NCBI GenBank assembly: GCA_949825065.1
Contig: OX463842.1
Coordinates: 5,793,723 to 5,857,722 of the forward strand
DNA from: Odontocerum albicorne
Taxonomy: Eukaryota > Arthropoda > Insecta > Trichoptera > Odontoceridae
Direction: 5' to 3'
DNA length: 64,000 nucleotides
The position numbers and the translations under genes are program-made. Below the pieces are notes generated by a model that was not told where the DNA came from, ran no database searches, and saw only the letters and a program-made list of their open reading frames with translations. Below are positions 45,523 through 56,490 of the stretch, piece by piece (the first letter of the stretch is position 1; each line of letters begins with the position of its first letter).

Positions 45523-45920
45523 AACCTAGTTGATAACAAACATGTTTTTTTAAACCGGGGGTGGCAGATTCGATTACACAAGTTTTCAAAAAGGATTCCA
45601 GTCTGATTTTCACTTAACCCTTCAGACCCGTATGCCTAAAACATTTTTTCAGTCTTAGGGACGTTGAATTTTTTTTATAGAGATCATTTTTAACAAATTG
45701 GTAAACTATTGCTCATATAAATAGATGATAAAGCAGGGCATATTTTTGTCCATCCTTGTGTGGGATTTTTGGTGCGCGTGCGGTGCACATCATACATCCC
45801 TGTGGGGAATTTTGATTTTGATGCGCGTGCGGTGCACGTCGTACGTGCCTGAAGGGTTAAGGCTTTTTATATGTTGCCATGAGTTCATTAGGTTAAACTA
45901 TATACAACGGAAGTGAAATA
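45523..45920 (+). mobile_element. SINE interrupted by a MITE
   Basis: Head with GTAACCTAGTTGATAACA and GGCAGATTCGATTAC, then GGATTCCAGTCTGATTTTCAC up to 45617. It resumes at 45857 (TTAAGGCTTTTTATATGTTG, AGGTTAAACTATATACA). Joining across the insertion restores the SINE body order seen at 63440-63560. Confidence 0.65.
45618..45856. mobile_element. TTAA-flanked MITE, family A (239 bp)
   Basis: Perfect TTAA duplication at 45614-45617 and 45857-45860. Ends CCCTTCAGACCCGTATG and CGTACGTGCCTGAAGGG, inverted with three mismatches over 17 bp. Inside, TTGTGTGGGA..TTTTGGTGCGCGTGCGGTGCAC is partly repeated. TTAA target and CCC..GGG ends point to the piggyBac superfamily. Confidence 0.85.
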
Positions 45921-47110
45921 TAATGCAATTAAAATAGTGTACTTTCCATAGCATCGTAACTATATAATCTTTTAATGGAATAAACTAGAGTTTAACTAAA
46001 TTAGTACAAATTGACTTCATCATTTTACGTATATAATAATATGCAGTCGTAATTATTTCGTAACATAATATTTTTATCGTTAATTTATGCAGTTTTATAA
46101 AACGGGGAAGAGCATCAAATTAGTGAGTTGCAAAATATACAACGTCCGATGAGGTCCTTAGTAAAACGAAATATATTTTAACCTGTAATTTTTAGTTTTT
46201 CAACGGTTATCATTGGTAACGTAAACCACAGCCTCAGATTGTAAGACCAACTGTGCGACGCAATCACTATGCAAAAAGTACTAAAAGTTGTGTTGGCATG
46301 TTCTCATTCAACACGAACTTAAATATTTTTGCTGTCTTGATATGTATAAAAGATACATAAGATTTTAGTCTTATCTAAGGCGGTGCAGGGATAATCGCAT
46401 TGATATTTTTACAACATTTTGACAGATAGTGCTTGATGTTAAAATGCCCAGCTTTTGGGTGCTATACATTTTGCTGAAAATTCTTTCTCAAAAGTGGCTG
46501 TAAATCAATCTAGTCGATTTTTATATATGAATTTCGTGGGTGTAAATCAGTTGTCTCAGAACATGCAATGAGTCTACTGAGACAGCTTATATAAGCCAGT
46601 TGTCTGGTATAAAATTGTGTTAAATATTTAAATAAATTAATTAATCGAACAGATAACCACATTTATTGTTAGAAAAAAAACTGTCTTACACTTAGGTCAT
46701 TTAATTTATAATCAACATATGGTACCGAACCGTGGCAGTTGATAGAGCATGGCCAGGAGGGAGACTAATACCGTAAGTACAGTATTATTGCAAGACGAAT
46801 TGTAAAACCAAAGTAGTAGTAATTTTTGAGTAATATTGGGAATTTAACCCGAATCTTTCGAGTGAAATAAAATAATTTTACCCACTACGTCATTTGATAA
46901 TACTTGAAGATTTTCAGGGTTTTAAGTATAAATGTATTTGAAAAAATAAAGATATTAAATGAACCAGTAACAATCTTAAAATATACAAATATATTACTTA
47001 CCCATGTTGTTCGAGTAAAATAACAGCAAACTTTAAGTTGCTGTAAAGTGATTGGTCTCGCTGGAAACATTGTCCTGAAAAATTCAGCCATAAAGTTTGC
47101 TTATCGCTTT
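45921..47110. other. AT-rich sequence without a recognised gene
   Basis: 46555-46630 has TATATAAGCC and an AATAA-rich end after TCTACTGAGACAGC, vaguely LTR-like, not supportable. 46735-46790 has a SINE-head-like GTGGCAGTTGATAGAGCATG. Confidence 0.4.
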
Positions 47111-47111
47111 T

Positions 47112-47325
47112 ATAGCTTATGATGGCACCCACATCCATTCAGAGACTCCACACACCATGCGATACCTTAGACTATAATATTGCAGACAACAGACGATATC
47201 GCCCATTAAGAGTACAAACACTGCTACTAGTCAAGCTGCAAGCTACAAATATGATCACAATGGACTGCCTTCAGTCGGTCGTAACTTACAGGAAGCAATG
47301 TATAAGTTTTCATTCCTATTAGATT
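47112..47325 (+). other. open frame of unknown origin
   Basis: 67 codons from 47119 with non-AT-biased codons (MMAPTSIQRLHTPCDTLDYN, IADNRRYRPLRVQTLLLVKL). It stands out from chance frames nearby. No domain recognised; may be a fragment of an unknown retroelement or an exon. No splice or start context supports a gene. Confidence 0.25.
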
Positions 47326-47514
47326 TAGTAATACTCGTATATTGTACGTATCTTAAATTTAACCTTTTTAGGTCTGACTTTTAAAAGTGAACGGTATTTT
47401 TTTTAAATAACAATTTTTATCAGCAAAAATACTGAAAAAGATAAATAAATGTTGAATAATTGAGAACACTGAGAAGAAAAATTAAGTGACAATGTATGAC
47501 AGAAAACGAAATTC

Positions 47515-47660
47515 ATACATGTAAAATTTAGACTAATGTGTTGAGTGTGATAAAGAAGAGCACTCCAATATGGTTTGGGCATGTTGAACGAATTAGTTAA
47601 GAAAGACTAACAAAACAAATATATAATTTAAATACGAGTATGAGTGGGATACCAAGGAAT
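47515..47660 (+). pseudogene. LINE reverse-transcriptase C-terminus
   Basis: Reads VIKKSTPIWFGHVERIS, stop, ERLTKQIYNLN, then TS and MSGIPRN. The related copy at 3665-3990 has IFIVNISEM with no TS, so the two residues come from a 6-bp insert (CGAGTA, octamer at 47633-47640). Confidence 0.68.
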
Positions 47661-47665
47661 AAACT

Positions 47666-48045
47666 TCTTCTTCTTCCCAGTATCGTGTCAGGTTCCCCCA
47701 ACGATGAATATCACCTGAGAGTAAGCATCTTTGTCCCCGGCAGCCCGAAAAATATCCCAACGCTCCTTATACCAGTCCAATCACGTATATTGTGGAGCCA
47801 GGAGATTTGCCTCCTGCCAACACCTCTTCGACTCTCTATTTTGTCTTGGATGGTCAGGTGCAGTAATTTGTACTTTGCTCCTCTAAAGTACATGACCCAA
47901 GTAAGACACCTTTCGGATTTTAATATTAGTCAGCAGCTCTCTACCAACTTTGGCTTTTTGAAGAACCCTTGTGTAACTGACCATATCCATCCAGGGTATC
48001 CGTAGCATTCTCCGGTGCATCCACATTTCGAATGCTTCCAGTCGG
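47666..48045 (-). pseudogene. LINE (RTE-like) 3' end, copy 3
   Basis: Begins with the CTT repeat, then the complement of the tail coding region; minus frame gives RRGVGRRQISWLHNIRDWTG, IRSVGIFFGLPGTK and, further up, YFRGAKYKLLHLTIQDKIE, GHV.. and RVLQKAKVGRELL. The most complete of the three copies; several in-frame stops. Confidence 0.82.
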
Positions 48046-48074
48046 AATAAACAGTTGTATCAAATGAATTTTAC

Positions 48075-48245
48075 ATATTTTGAGAGAATGAAACATAAAA
48101 AGTCAGCTAAATCGTAGGATTTGTATAAGATAGTGTATGGATATAGAATATGAGGAGGATGTGTTTCGCGATCCAAAATTCTTGTCCTCTGTCCTTTTAT
48201 TTTCCTCGACAGGGAAATGGTATGACGGTACGTATGTACACCACT
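48075..48245 (+). pseudogene. LINE extreme 3' end
   Basis: AAAAAGTCAGCTAAATCGTAGGATTTGTA parallels the complement of 27660-27710 (KKSQTNRRSCM); then CGCGATCCAAAATTCTTGTC (..RDRSKW..-like) and GACGGTACGTATGTACACC. Confidence 0.55.
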
Positions 48246-48529
48246 AGAAAAAAAAACTCCCGTATGGTTTAGTGCTTTCCATGGATTATGATAAATTTTC
48301 ATAATCTTTTTTGTTCTGGAACAATACAGTGATTGAAAGAATCATACTCAAATTGATTTTATGAGCTTATTTTATTAATGTCTGAAACTCTTTGGAGTGG
48401 GGTTTTTACTTAAAGCTTTTTTTAAACCACAAAAGTAACTGAAATATTTACTTATCTTAATTAAACAATGGTGACAAAACAATAAACTGATGATGCAATG
48501 GATGTTTCAGAATAATAAAGTTGTATTGA

Positions 48530-48800
48530 TATGATTTGAAAACATTGTGAGACTGAATTTCAAAAGATCAAGTCAAAATTTGAGACCGAAATTAGTAGAG
48601 ATCGAGGAAGAGATAAACTAAAAAAGATTGAAAGGATGTCGTTGAAGAAATTATAAACAAAGGAGAGGCAAGAAATATTAGATACAGAAGAGTGTGTATG
48701 ACGAACTGTATAAATACGTACGAGGCAAACGTTTTGTGTGTGGCGATCTCTTCTCTCTGCACCTCACAAAATGGATATAAATGTTTGTATGTACAACGTT
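48530..48800 (+). pseudogene. LINE reverse-transcriptase extreme C-terminus
   Basis: Frame with AEISRDRGRDKLKKIERM, shift, IINKGEARNIRYRRVCMT, NCINTYEANVLC: the GRGRP..K, EILKKG.VR..RNRR.CM..CMN..EA..VC order. Confidence 0.58.
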
Positions 48801-48964
48801 ATGAATGTAGAAAGTGTTAAAATTTACAAAAGTATTTTTACTGTAGTTTTTTTGATAATGGAGAAAGTATTGCGCCAAACTTCTCACTTTAAAGGAGTAT
48901 GAAAAAGGATAATTTACATTTTTTAATGTCACAGCGTAATAGAGAAAAAATGTGTCGATATTAA

Positions 48965-49040
48965 GGAGTGAAAAATCACTTGTTTGTCCACTCCTTAATA
49001 TACGTCAATATTAATGAGTGGACAAACAAGTGATTTGGTG
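48965..49040. repeat. hairpin, 27-bp arms
   Basis: AATCACTTGTTTGTCCACTC and its complement GAGTGGACAAACAAGTGATT, separated by a short centre with ATATTAATG. A third half copy (TATTAAGGAGTG) precedes. Confidence 0.7.
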
Positions 49041-49474
49041 AAGTCGGCAAAGGATATTTTTATATATTGTATTTATAACAATTTCTCAGAGCGTTGAGGT
49101 TATCTCTTATATTCTCTGTATTGCATATATCGCACCTATATATTTGATACAACGTGCTTCCTGCGTCGCTCCTCGTAACTTAAGTCATGCTGGATAAGTT
49201 TGATATATGGGGGTATCGATTTTCCATAAGATACTTACATTTTCCTTGTCGTACAACCATATGTTTTCATAAATAAAGAGAAAAGATTCCAGCATGGAGA
49301 ATAGAAAATGTTTATGTCATATTTATACGTCTTGTTTTTTCTGTTATTTTGTATATTATACTTTATGAATGTTAAAATAATATTATGAATAAAACGACAA
49401 TATATACAGAGCCTTTTAGATAACAAATATTTCTCAAGGGCGTTCCAGCTCAGAAATCGAACCCATTAAATAAT

Positions 49475-49690
49475 TGATAAAACCTCACAAAAATATTGTA
49501 TTTAAGTGCTTCTTAAAACTGCACATGCTACTCAAATCACTGACACTAGGAGGCAGATGATTCCACACCACTGGGCCAGCAACGGTAAAAGCTCCATCAT
49601 AATACCTCACCCAATTGGATTGACTTAAAATAATCATTTTATTTAATGGAAAATAAATCGGACTCAAAGTTCTACGTCTCTCTAAAATAA
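49475..49690 (-). pseudogene. LINE (CR1/L2/jockey-like) reverse-transcriptase C-terminus
   Basis: Minus frame: NKMIILSQSNWVRYYDGAFT, VAGPVVWNHLPPSVSDLSSM and CSFKKHLNTIFL. The (F/G)(S/T)VAGP..WN.LP...(R/S)..SS...FKK.LKT.LF pattern is diagnostic of the reverse-transcriptase tail in this broad LINE group. It differs from the WFGHV-type tails elsewhere in the window. Overlaps the start of a 34-bp tandem repeat. Confidence 0.82.
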
Positions 49691-49786
49691 ATCGGACTCA
49701 AAGTTCTACGTCTCTCCAAAATAAATCGGACTCAAAGTTCTACGTCTCTCCAAAATAAATCGGACTCAAAGTTCAACGTCTCTCCA
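49651..49786. repeat. 34-bp tandem repeat, four units
   Basis: AAATAAATCGGACTCAAAGT starts units at 49651, 49685, 49719 and 49753. The first unit is in the LINE coding end, so the array grew out of LINE sequence. Confidence 0.88.
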
Positions 49787-49789
49787 AAA

Positions 49790-50420
49790 GAACATACCTC
49801 ACACACATATTCAAAGATATAATGGAGATATCCCATTAAGGAACTTGAATACAAAGACGCAAATGTTGAATTTAATCCGTTCACGACATCATTATCACTT
49901 TGATTTGATCTCAGAATATCACGGCTTGTTTTTACTACTTTAAAATATTTTTTGGATTTGTTACCGTGTGAGTGGTGTAAATTATTCCAGGTAAATTAAA
50001 ATTTTGAAGTAATTGACGCGTTTATCTTCAAGATGATATAAAAAAAACATTTTAACCGACTCAATCTTTTAGGCACACTTAAAAAGAGGAGTTTGGTTTC
50101 AGAATCGCATGTTTCGATGTTAACTCTTTGGGTACCCTTGATAGAGTTCTAAAAAAATCTGAAAATAGAGAACGATTAGCACATCTGAGAACTGCTTAAA
50201 TAGTTGAAAGAAAAAGATAATTCTGAATAAAATAACGCAGAAATTTTAACTACTTACGAATAAGTTGGGTTAAGGGTTGGTTTACGTATTATGGCATTTG
50301 TTGGTTGTGTTCAGTTTTGAGTTAGTTTTGACTGGTTAATTTTCAAGTTTTTAAATTTTTTTTTCATGAATATCTCTGACAATAATTCTGTAATATATTT
50401 AAATAATTTTCATATGTTAT
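49790..50420. other. AT-rich, possibly LINE-derived at its start
   Basis: 49790-49940 may continue the minus-strand LINE upstream, but no motif is readable. The rest is unassigned. Confidence 0.35.
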
Positions 50421-50424
50421 TTAT

Positions 50425-50632
50425 GGTTAAGGAATTATTATTATGGAACTTTAAAGACATTGTAGCTTGTTTAGTCCAACACTGTTTATTACACTTTATA
50501 TAACACTATAGCCCTACCGGTTTCAAGTTTTGTTTGTACCCAGTTGATGATATGAAAACCTTAAAACCGGTAGGGTTATACCGTTATATAAATTTAAATA
50601 AATAGTGTTGGACTTAACAATTCACATTTCTC
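50425..50632. mobile_element. diverged Penelope-like palindrome
   Basis: TATTTATGGTTAAGGAATTA, TTTAAAGACATTG, CCAACACTGTTTATTACAC and CCCTACCGGTTTCAAG, then the complement from 50537. The hammerhead core is degraded (TTGATGATATGAAAACC). Both arms share CCAACACTG/CAGTGTTGG-type changes not seen in other copies. Confidence 0.7.
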
Positions 50633-50639
50633 TTGTTTT

Positions 50640-51045
50640 GTTTTTTAAAATAAGCATTTATACGTAGATGTGTTCTATTTATCATGATGAGACATACACA
50701 TGTATATCGTTTCTTGTTTCTAAATACGCACATTTCATGAACTTGTAAAATATACTTATAAAAATGTAGAATAATTTTATCCGAATAATTTATATTTCAT
50801 TTCTGAACTGAACGAAACTAAATGAAACAAAAACAATATTTTATCATAATTTGGAATTGTATTCGATACCTGTATAAAAGCGGAACATATTTTACCTCCA
50901 AACCTCTTTAATACATATTTGAGTAAACAAATATAACACATGCTCGACATTTTGTTGAGTTTAAAAAAAAAAAGACTTAATTTATTGGACAATAATCGCA
51001 TTTATTTATTCAACGTATCCAAATCGATAATGCGAACGTATTAAA
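50640..51045. other. AT-rich sequence without a recognised feature
   Basis: Nothing assigned. Confidence 0.5.
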
Positions 51046-51185
51046 TACCGCGGCCGGGAGACAATATTGTCTTCATCATTGCAGCAATTGCACCTTCGTT
51101 TTTAAAAACACTGAAGTAGGCAAGTCACTTTCTACTCGCCATTGTTGGAAATACGACTGTATGTGGGAATACAACAACACTTGTA
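51046..51185. other. unique GC-richer flank of the palindromic MITE
   Basis: CCGCGGCCGGGAGACAATATTGTC and following unique sequence; not repeated in the window. Confidence 0.3.
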
Positions 51186-51426
51186 CAGTACCCGGCGGTA
51201 AGTAATATACATCGGGCTTAAGAAAGAGACTGTCGGCCATAATCGGCTAATTTCGGCTTTGTAGAGCGTCGTCTCTGTCATTCATACACGTGTTCCGTCG
51301 TGATTTGTCAGTCGTTGTCAAGCGTTCTAGGGGACAGAGACGACGCTCTACAAAGCCGAAGTTAACCGATTACGGCCGACAGTCTCTTTCTTAAGTCCGA
51401 TGTGTATTACTTACCGCCGGGTACTG
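51186..51426. mobile_element. Tc1/mariner-type palindromic MITE
   Basis: 241 bp between TA dinucleotides (51184-51185 and 51427-51428). Terminal CAGTACCCGGCGGTAAGTAA and its complement. Arms of about 95 bp are nearly identical (GCGTCGTCTCTGTC / GACAGAGACGACGC at the inner side) around a roughly 50-bp loop. The ends beginning CAGT next to TA fit a Tc1/mariner non-autonomous element. Confidence 0.8.
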
Positions 51427-51454
51427 TACAAATTTAGAGCAGACGAACTTTAAT

Positions 51455-51545
51455 AAGACTGAAACCTTTTTTTATACCATCGGTAATCTAGCCCGAAACC
51501 CTGATAGAAAACTAGAGTCTAACCATCTGGACCACAAAGGTCGTC
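51455..51545 (-). mobile_element. SINE head, degenerate
   Basis: CCGAAACCCTGATAGAAAAC, TCTAACCATCTGGACC and CACAAAGGTCGTC in the order of a reversed SINE head. Confidence 0.5.
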
Positions 51546-51549
51546 TTGC

Positions 51550-52235
51550 AATAGAAAATCAACAATTAAAAAATACGATTTTAAATGTAGTATATATTTT
51601 AATTGCAAATTTTTTTGTAAAATTGTTTTCTTTCAAATTTAAAACACTTTCAAAATAATTTTGTTTTGAATATCACTAATTTGTAAAAAAAAAAAAAAAA
51701 GAACTTTCGTGATCAGGGTAGTATAATTGAAAAACTTTTCAACATTTTTAAAAGCCTATTAGTGTCACGTACTTTGTTTTATGAAAAGCCCAAGATAGAT
51801 TATGGAGGAATCTGCAGACGGTGGATAATAACGATTATTGACCTTGCAGAACGGTACCGACTTCCTCCGCCCGTCACTTCGGGGGCACAACTCAAAAGAA
51901 CTTGAAGGGCTAAACTATTTGAAAACTCATTTCCTTCCAAACCCAATTTGCAGAGCGCCCTTGGCGTAAAGATATGCTATAAAAGGTATCCCTTTTGTAT
52001 TTTTGAGCTTCGGATGATTTTAAATTTTGTTACATAACTTTTTCGCTTTAAAAAATAATACCTTTTAAGGATATATTTCAAAGATGCTTGTTTATATTTT
52101 CATCATTTTATGATATTAAGTAATGTAGAGATGATATTTTAAAGTTTTCTCAGAATTTTTTGTTTCAATAATAAATAAAGCCTTAAGTTACAACATAAGA
52201 TAAATATTTAAGAATCTATTTTGGCATATCTTCTT
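51550..52235. other. mostly AT-rich, GC-richer at 51775-51960
   Basis: 51775-51960 has TGCAGACGGTGGATAATAAC and CGCCCGTCACTTCGGGGGC, single copy, no coding pattern recognised. Confidence 0.35.
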
Positions 52236-52239
52236 TTAT

Positions 52240-52490
52240 ATTGTAAATTAAATAATTTGACAGAAATCTTGTTAGGAGTAAGTAGTTTGTATTCCTCATT
52301 AAAATTAAATAATTATATTGTAAATTAAATAATTATATTGTAAATTAAATAATTTGACAGAAATCTTGTTAGGAGTAAGTAGTTTGTATTCCTCATTAAA
52401 ATTAAATAATTATATTGTAAATTAAATAATTTGACAGAAATCTTGTTAGGAGTAAATAGTTTGTATTCCTTATTAAAACTTTTAAATATT
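52240..52490. repeat. tandem repeat, 78-bp unit with a nested 18-bp duplication
   Basis: GACAGAAATCTTGTTAGGAG occurs at 52259, 52355 and 52433 (steps 96 and 78). The extra 18 bp in the first step is a duplicated AATTATATTGTAAATTAA. Confidence 0.85.
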
Positions 52491-52504
52491 AAGGCTATTG
52501 TATT

Positions 52505-53395
52505 ATTTATAGTAAAGGCATTAACATTGTGGAGGTTCAGCCCTTCAGGCTCGTATGCGTAAAACATATTTTCAGTCCCAGGGACGTTCAATTTTTTTAT
52601 GAAGATAGAGGTAAAATTGATATTAATATTTTATATAAGATTTTATAGAACAATTTAATTCAATTAACACTTTTAGAACCACTGGAATGTTTAATCAGTT
52701 TAGATCATGGGTCGGCAACCTTTTGTTGTAACAGGGGCAATTATTTTAGGTGGGGATTAGTGCGGGCCGCACTTGGGCCATATGTCCTTACAGTATACCT
52801 ACAATATTTGTGTACAAATATTTTAATTTTGAAAATAAAATGATAATTATATATTTTTACGACATTTATTATAGATAAAATCAATGAGATTTTTGTTGCT
52901 GCATTTGACTTGCAACTATTTTTATATTAGCTTGCATTTCTTCGAATAAAAAAAAGTATTTACAATTAAAGCTTGAATCTATTTTTTAATAGTAATTGAG
53001 TTATTTGAACGAAATCGTAAAACTATTGCTCTTATAAATAGATGATAAAACAGGGCACTGTTTTCATCCATCCTTGTGTGGGAGTTTTGGTGCGCGTGCG
53101 GTGAACGTCATACGTCCCTGTGGGGAGTTTTGATGCGCTGCTGTGCACGTCATACGTGCCTGAAGGATTAAACACATTGTAATTTGTTTTATCAAACACT
53201 GTTTATTCCACTTATTGTAACGGTATACCCCTACCGGTTTCAAGGCTTTCACCTCATTATCAGGGGAGTACAAACAAGAATAACTCTTGTTTGTGCTCCC
53301 CTGAAAATGAGGTGAAAGCCTTGAAACCGGTAGGGTTATACCGTTACAAAAAGTGGAATGAACAGTGTTTGATAAAACAAATTACAATAAGGTTA
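52505..53395. mobile_element. Penelope-like palindrome interrupted by a MITE
   Basis: Left tail (TTTATAGTAAAGGCATTAAC, ATTGTGGAGGT) ends at 52536 and resumes at 53168 (TTAAACACATTGTAATTTG). It continues through the reverse arm, centre (about 53280) and forward arm to CAAATTACAAT. Both arms have the core G8 of the hammerhead changed to A (CTGATAA and CTGAAAA), so self-cleavage is not expected here. Confidence 0.78.
52541..53167. mobile_element. TTAA-flanked MITE, family A, long copy (627 bp)
   Basis: Ends CCCTTCAGGCTCGTATG and CATACGTGCCTGAAGGA match the 239-bp copy at 45618-45856. The outer 80 bp (left) and 150 bp (right, GTGCGCGTGCGGTG) are shared. About 390 bp of extra internal sequence includes GGGTCGGCAACCTTTTG and GTGCGGGCCGCACTTGG, possibly a hAT-like insert. 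Right TTAA is intact, the left has decayed to TCAG. Confidence 0.75.
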
Positions 53396-53635
53396 TTGTA
53401 TTGTATAACACGTTAATTTTAGACAGTGCTACCTAGCAGGTTTATTACAACCCGCCATTTTTTTCCAAGATACCAGAAATATGTTTATAAATATAATAAT
53501 GTTTATATGCTGTCAAAGCAGAATATATTTCGATGGCAAGCATCTAAACGTATAATTTCTGTCGGGCGTTTCCCTTCTTTTGAAACAAACGTAATAATCG
53601 CGTGATATTCAATTGTTAGAAACTTAGTGTTGAAT

Positions 53636-53712
53636 TGGGTTCCGCCAGAAATTGAACTCGTAACTCTCTGGCTGGAAGACAGGTCTTACCAACTAAGCTA
53701 CAGAGTTCGTCA
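53636..53712 (-). mobile_element. SINE head
   Basis: GGGTTCCGCCAGAAATTGAAC, GGCTGGAAGACAGGTCTTACC, AACTAAGCTACAGAGTTCGTC; reversed head with body-like CTACCTAGCAGGTTTATTAC further left at 53430. Confidence 0.58.
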
Positions 53713-54205
53713 AACAATCGAGCCAACAATTCAAAGAAATCTGTTCGGTTTTTTCGCAATAGGTTATTTCATATACGATGTTAGTTGAATACAGTTCTTT
53801 ACCTATCACAACATGTTAAGACTTATCAACCTGAATAAAGCAGAACTATAGCAGGTGCGATAGTATTGGCATCCGCTTGTACCGCATCGGGTGCGCCCCT
53901 TTCCTAACTTAATACATAATTGTTTCCTGTAGCGCGGCCGGGCCGAGCGTGCGTTTATATCAGCCCTAGGAATATTATGGCCCGCGGTCCAGATCTATAA
54001 TAGCTAGTGTTGGTTGCAAACTGTAATTTTTACATTAAGTTCAATTATTTGAAGAATAATTTAAGAATATTTAAATAAAAATTATATGAAGGAAATTAAG
54101 TTAGTTTATAGTTATAATATATCGATTAGATAAATTCTTAAGACATACATTTGTATATGATATGTGTATAGGTATATACTTAAACAAATGCGTGCATTAT
54201 AAATA
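53713..54205. other. mostly AT-rich; GC-richer block 53860-54000
   Basis: GTACCGCATCGGGTGCGCCC and AGCGCGGCCGGGCCGAGCG lie close together, single copy in the window; unclassified, perhaps an element end (ends with GGCCCGCGGTCCAGATC). Confidence 0.3.
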
Positions 54206-54215
54206 ACTTTATTTA

Positions 54216-54855
54216 CACTTCCATCCCGGTGATGTGAAACTAGTACACATTACTTCTAAAAACTTTAATATCTCTATAAATATAATAAATACTGGGTTCA
54301 GATTTTAGATATTCCTCCGTAATACATTTACGCATTGAATGAAAAAAATAATATTAATAATACTCGTAATTAGCACTTATCGGCCACATCAGATATATTT
54401 TGTGAAAATCGGGAATAAATTCACCAATACAATCAAACGTGTGCCAGTGTGTGACGTAGGTATAATTCATTCTAAGAAACCGTTATGGGTGAGGAAGCGA
54501 CGCTATTTACGTCTCACTCTCCCTTTACTTCGGTCTATGGGAACGCAAGAAATAGAATCGTTTAGTTTCTTCCTTCAATGTATAATATACACAGTCTTTC
54601 CGCCCCGTCAGTAGCTTGCGGGCTTTTATGTGAATGGTCTTTTTGCACGTTTTGTGAACGTTGACTGATGTTTTTATCATGTTTTCAGCAATTAAATTAA
54701 AATTATTATCACTCATGACTTCAAATTTAATTAATTTAAGCGATTGACTATGAATATTCTTATTTTTCCGATTTTAAATCGCTCATTTTTACATGTTTAT
54801 TGAATACACAGCAGAATACAAGGTTCGGATGTTTTTAGCACAGGAAGGGAAAGGT
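54216..54855. mobile_element. TTAA-flanked MITE, family B copy 5
   Basis: Same orientation as copies 1 and 4. Right TTAA at 54856-54859 intact (CACAGGAAGGGAAAGG); left end decayed (TTTA, CACTTCCATCCCGGTG). Has an extra CTCGTA at 54361-54368 compared with copies 1 and 4. Confidence 0.75.
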
Positions 54856-54925
54856 TTAATAATAATTAAAACTCGAATAAATGTTGTTAAAAACCTAACA
54901 CGAAATTTTAGATGAGATTCAGATT

Positions 54926-55115
54926 TCTACAACCTTATGCTTATTGTTGGACTGGTTTTACAACCTTATGCTTATTGTTGGACTGATTTTACAACCTTAT
55001 GCTTATTGTGGGACTAGTTTTACAACCTTATGCTTATTGTTGGACTGGTTTTACAACCTTATGCTTATTGTTGGACTGGTTTTACAACTTTATGCTTATT
55101 GTTGGACTGGTTTTA
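54926..55115. repeat. 31-bp tandem repeat, six units
   Basis: ACAACCTTATGCTTATTGTT starts units at 54929, 54960, 54991, 55022, 55053 and 55084. Very uniform. Confidence 0.9.
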
Positions 55116-55826
<711 letters not shown>

Positions 55827-56189
55827 AAATAGTTTTTTCTAACTTTGCCTTTTTATATTTCTATTTATTAATTAGCTTGATGTACACTTCAAAGAAATTA
55901 TTTGAATGTACAAGTGTAATCAAATCGGATTAATCTAGAAAATAAAATAGTCATATTTCTAGAAAACAAATATTTTTTTCAATGTAGAAACCCACGCTAA
56001 ATATTATTAATATATTGTTTATAGCTAAGGCATTAACGTTGTGGAGGTTTAAAGGCATCGTAATTTGTTTAATCAAACACTGTTTATTTCACTTTTTGTA
56101 ACGGTATAACCCTACCGGTTTCATGACTTTCACCTCATCTTTAGGGGAGCACAAACAAGCATACCTATAAATGGAGCAAATTCCTATTT

Positions 56190-56472
56190 ATAAAAAAACA
56201 TATCATACGAAATAACCAAAAAAATCCCATAAAGCCAGTTTTTTACACTAATTTTAATCTCCTGAAACTCTTATTTAATGGGAAAGGCAAAAATGGAATA
56301 CTTAGCAACAGTGGTGTGTATAAACTTTAATGTGCTGACTGTGATAATTTCTATACAGGAAAGACTGGAAGATCCTTGGAAAAGAGACTTCGTGAACACA
56401 AATCCGCCTTAACAAATCCTCTAATTTATTCTGAAATGGCTAATCATTGTCACCGTGAAAACCTTACTTTTT
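56190..56472 (+). pseudogene. Penelope-like GIY-YIG endonuclease, interrupted
   Basis: Plus frame: NNQKNPIKPVFYTNFNLLKL, LFNGKGKNGILSNSGVYKL, TAA at 56328-56330, CADCDNFYTGKTGRSLEKRL, REHKSALTNPLIYSEMANHC, HRENLTFSIDDA. GVY and YTG are the GIY and YIG motifs, and Arg in GRSLEKR and the following REH fit the catalytic region. The Cys pair C..C between the two motifs is typical of Penelope-type endonucleases. The frame then runs straight into the terminal repeat (KSCLCSPEDE). The stop between GIY and YIG kills this copy, and the C-terminal block present at 5406-5460 is missing. Confidence 0.82.
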
Positions 56473-56490
56473 CTATCGATGATGCTAAGT

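Noticed and set aside
46555..46790. Possible second TRIM/LTR with TATATAAGCC and a TGGTACC-like primer site
   Set aside because: No repeat partner, the candidate primer site does not match a tRNA end that I know, and spacing is too large.
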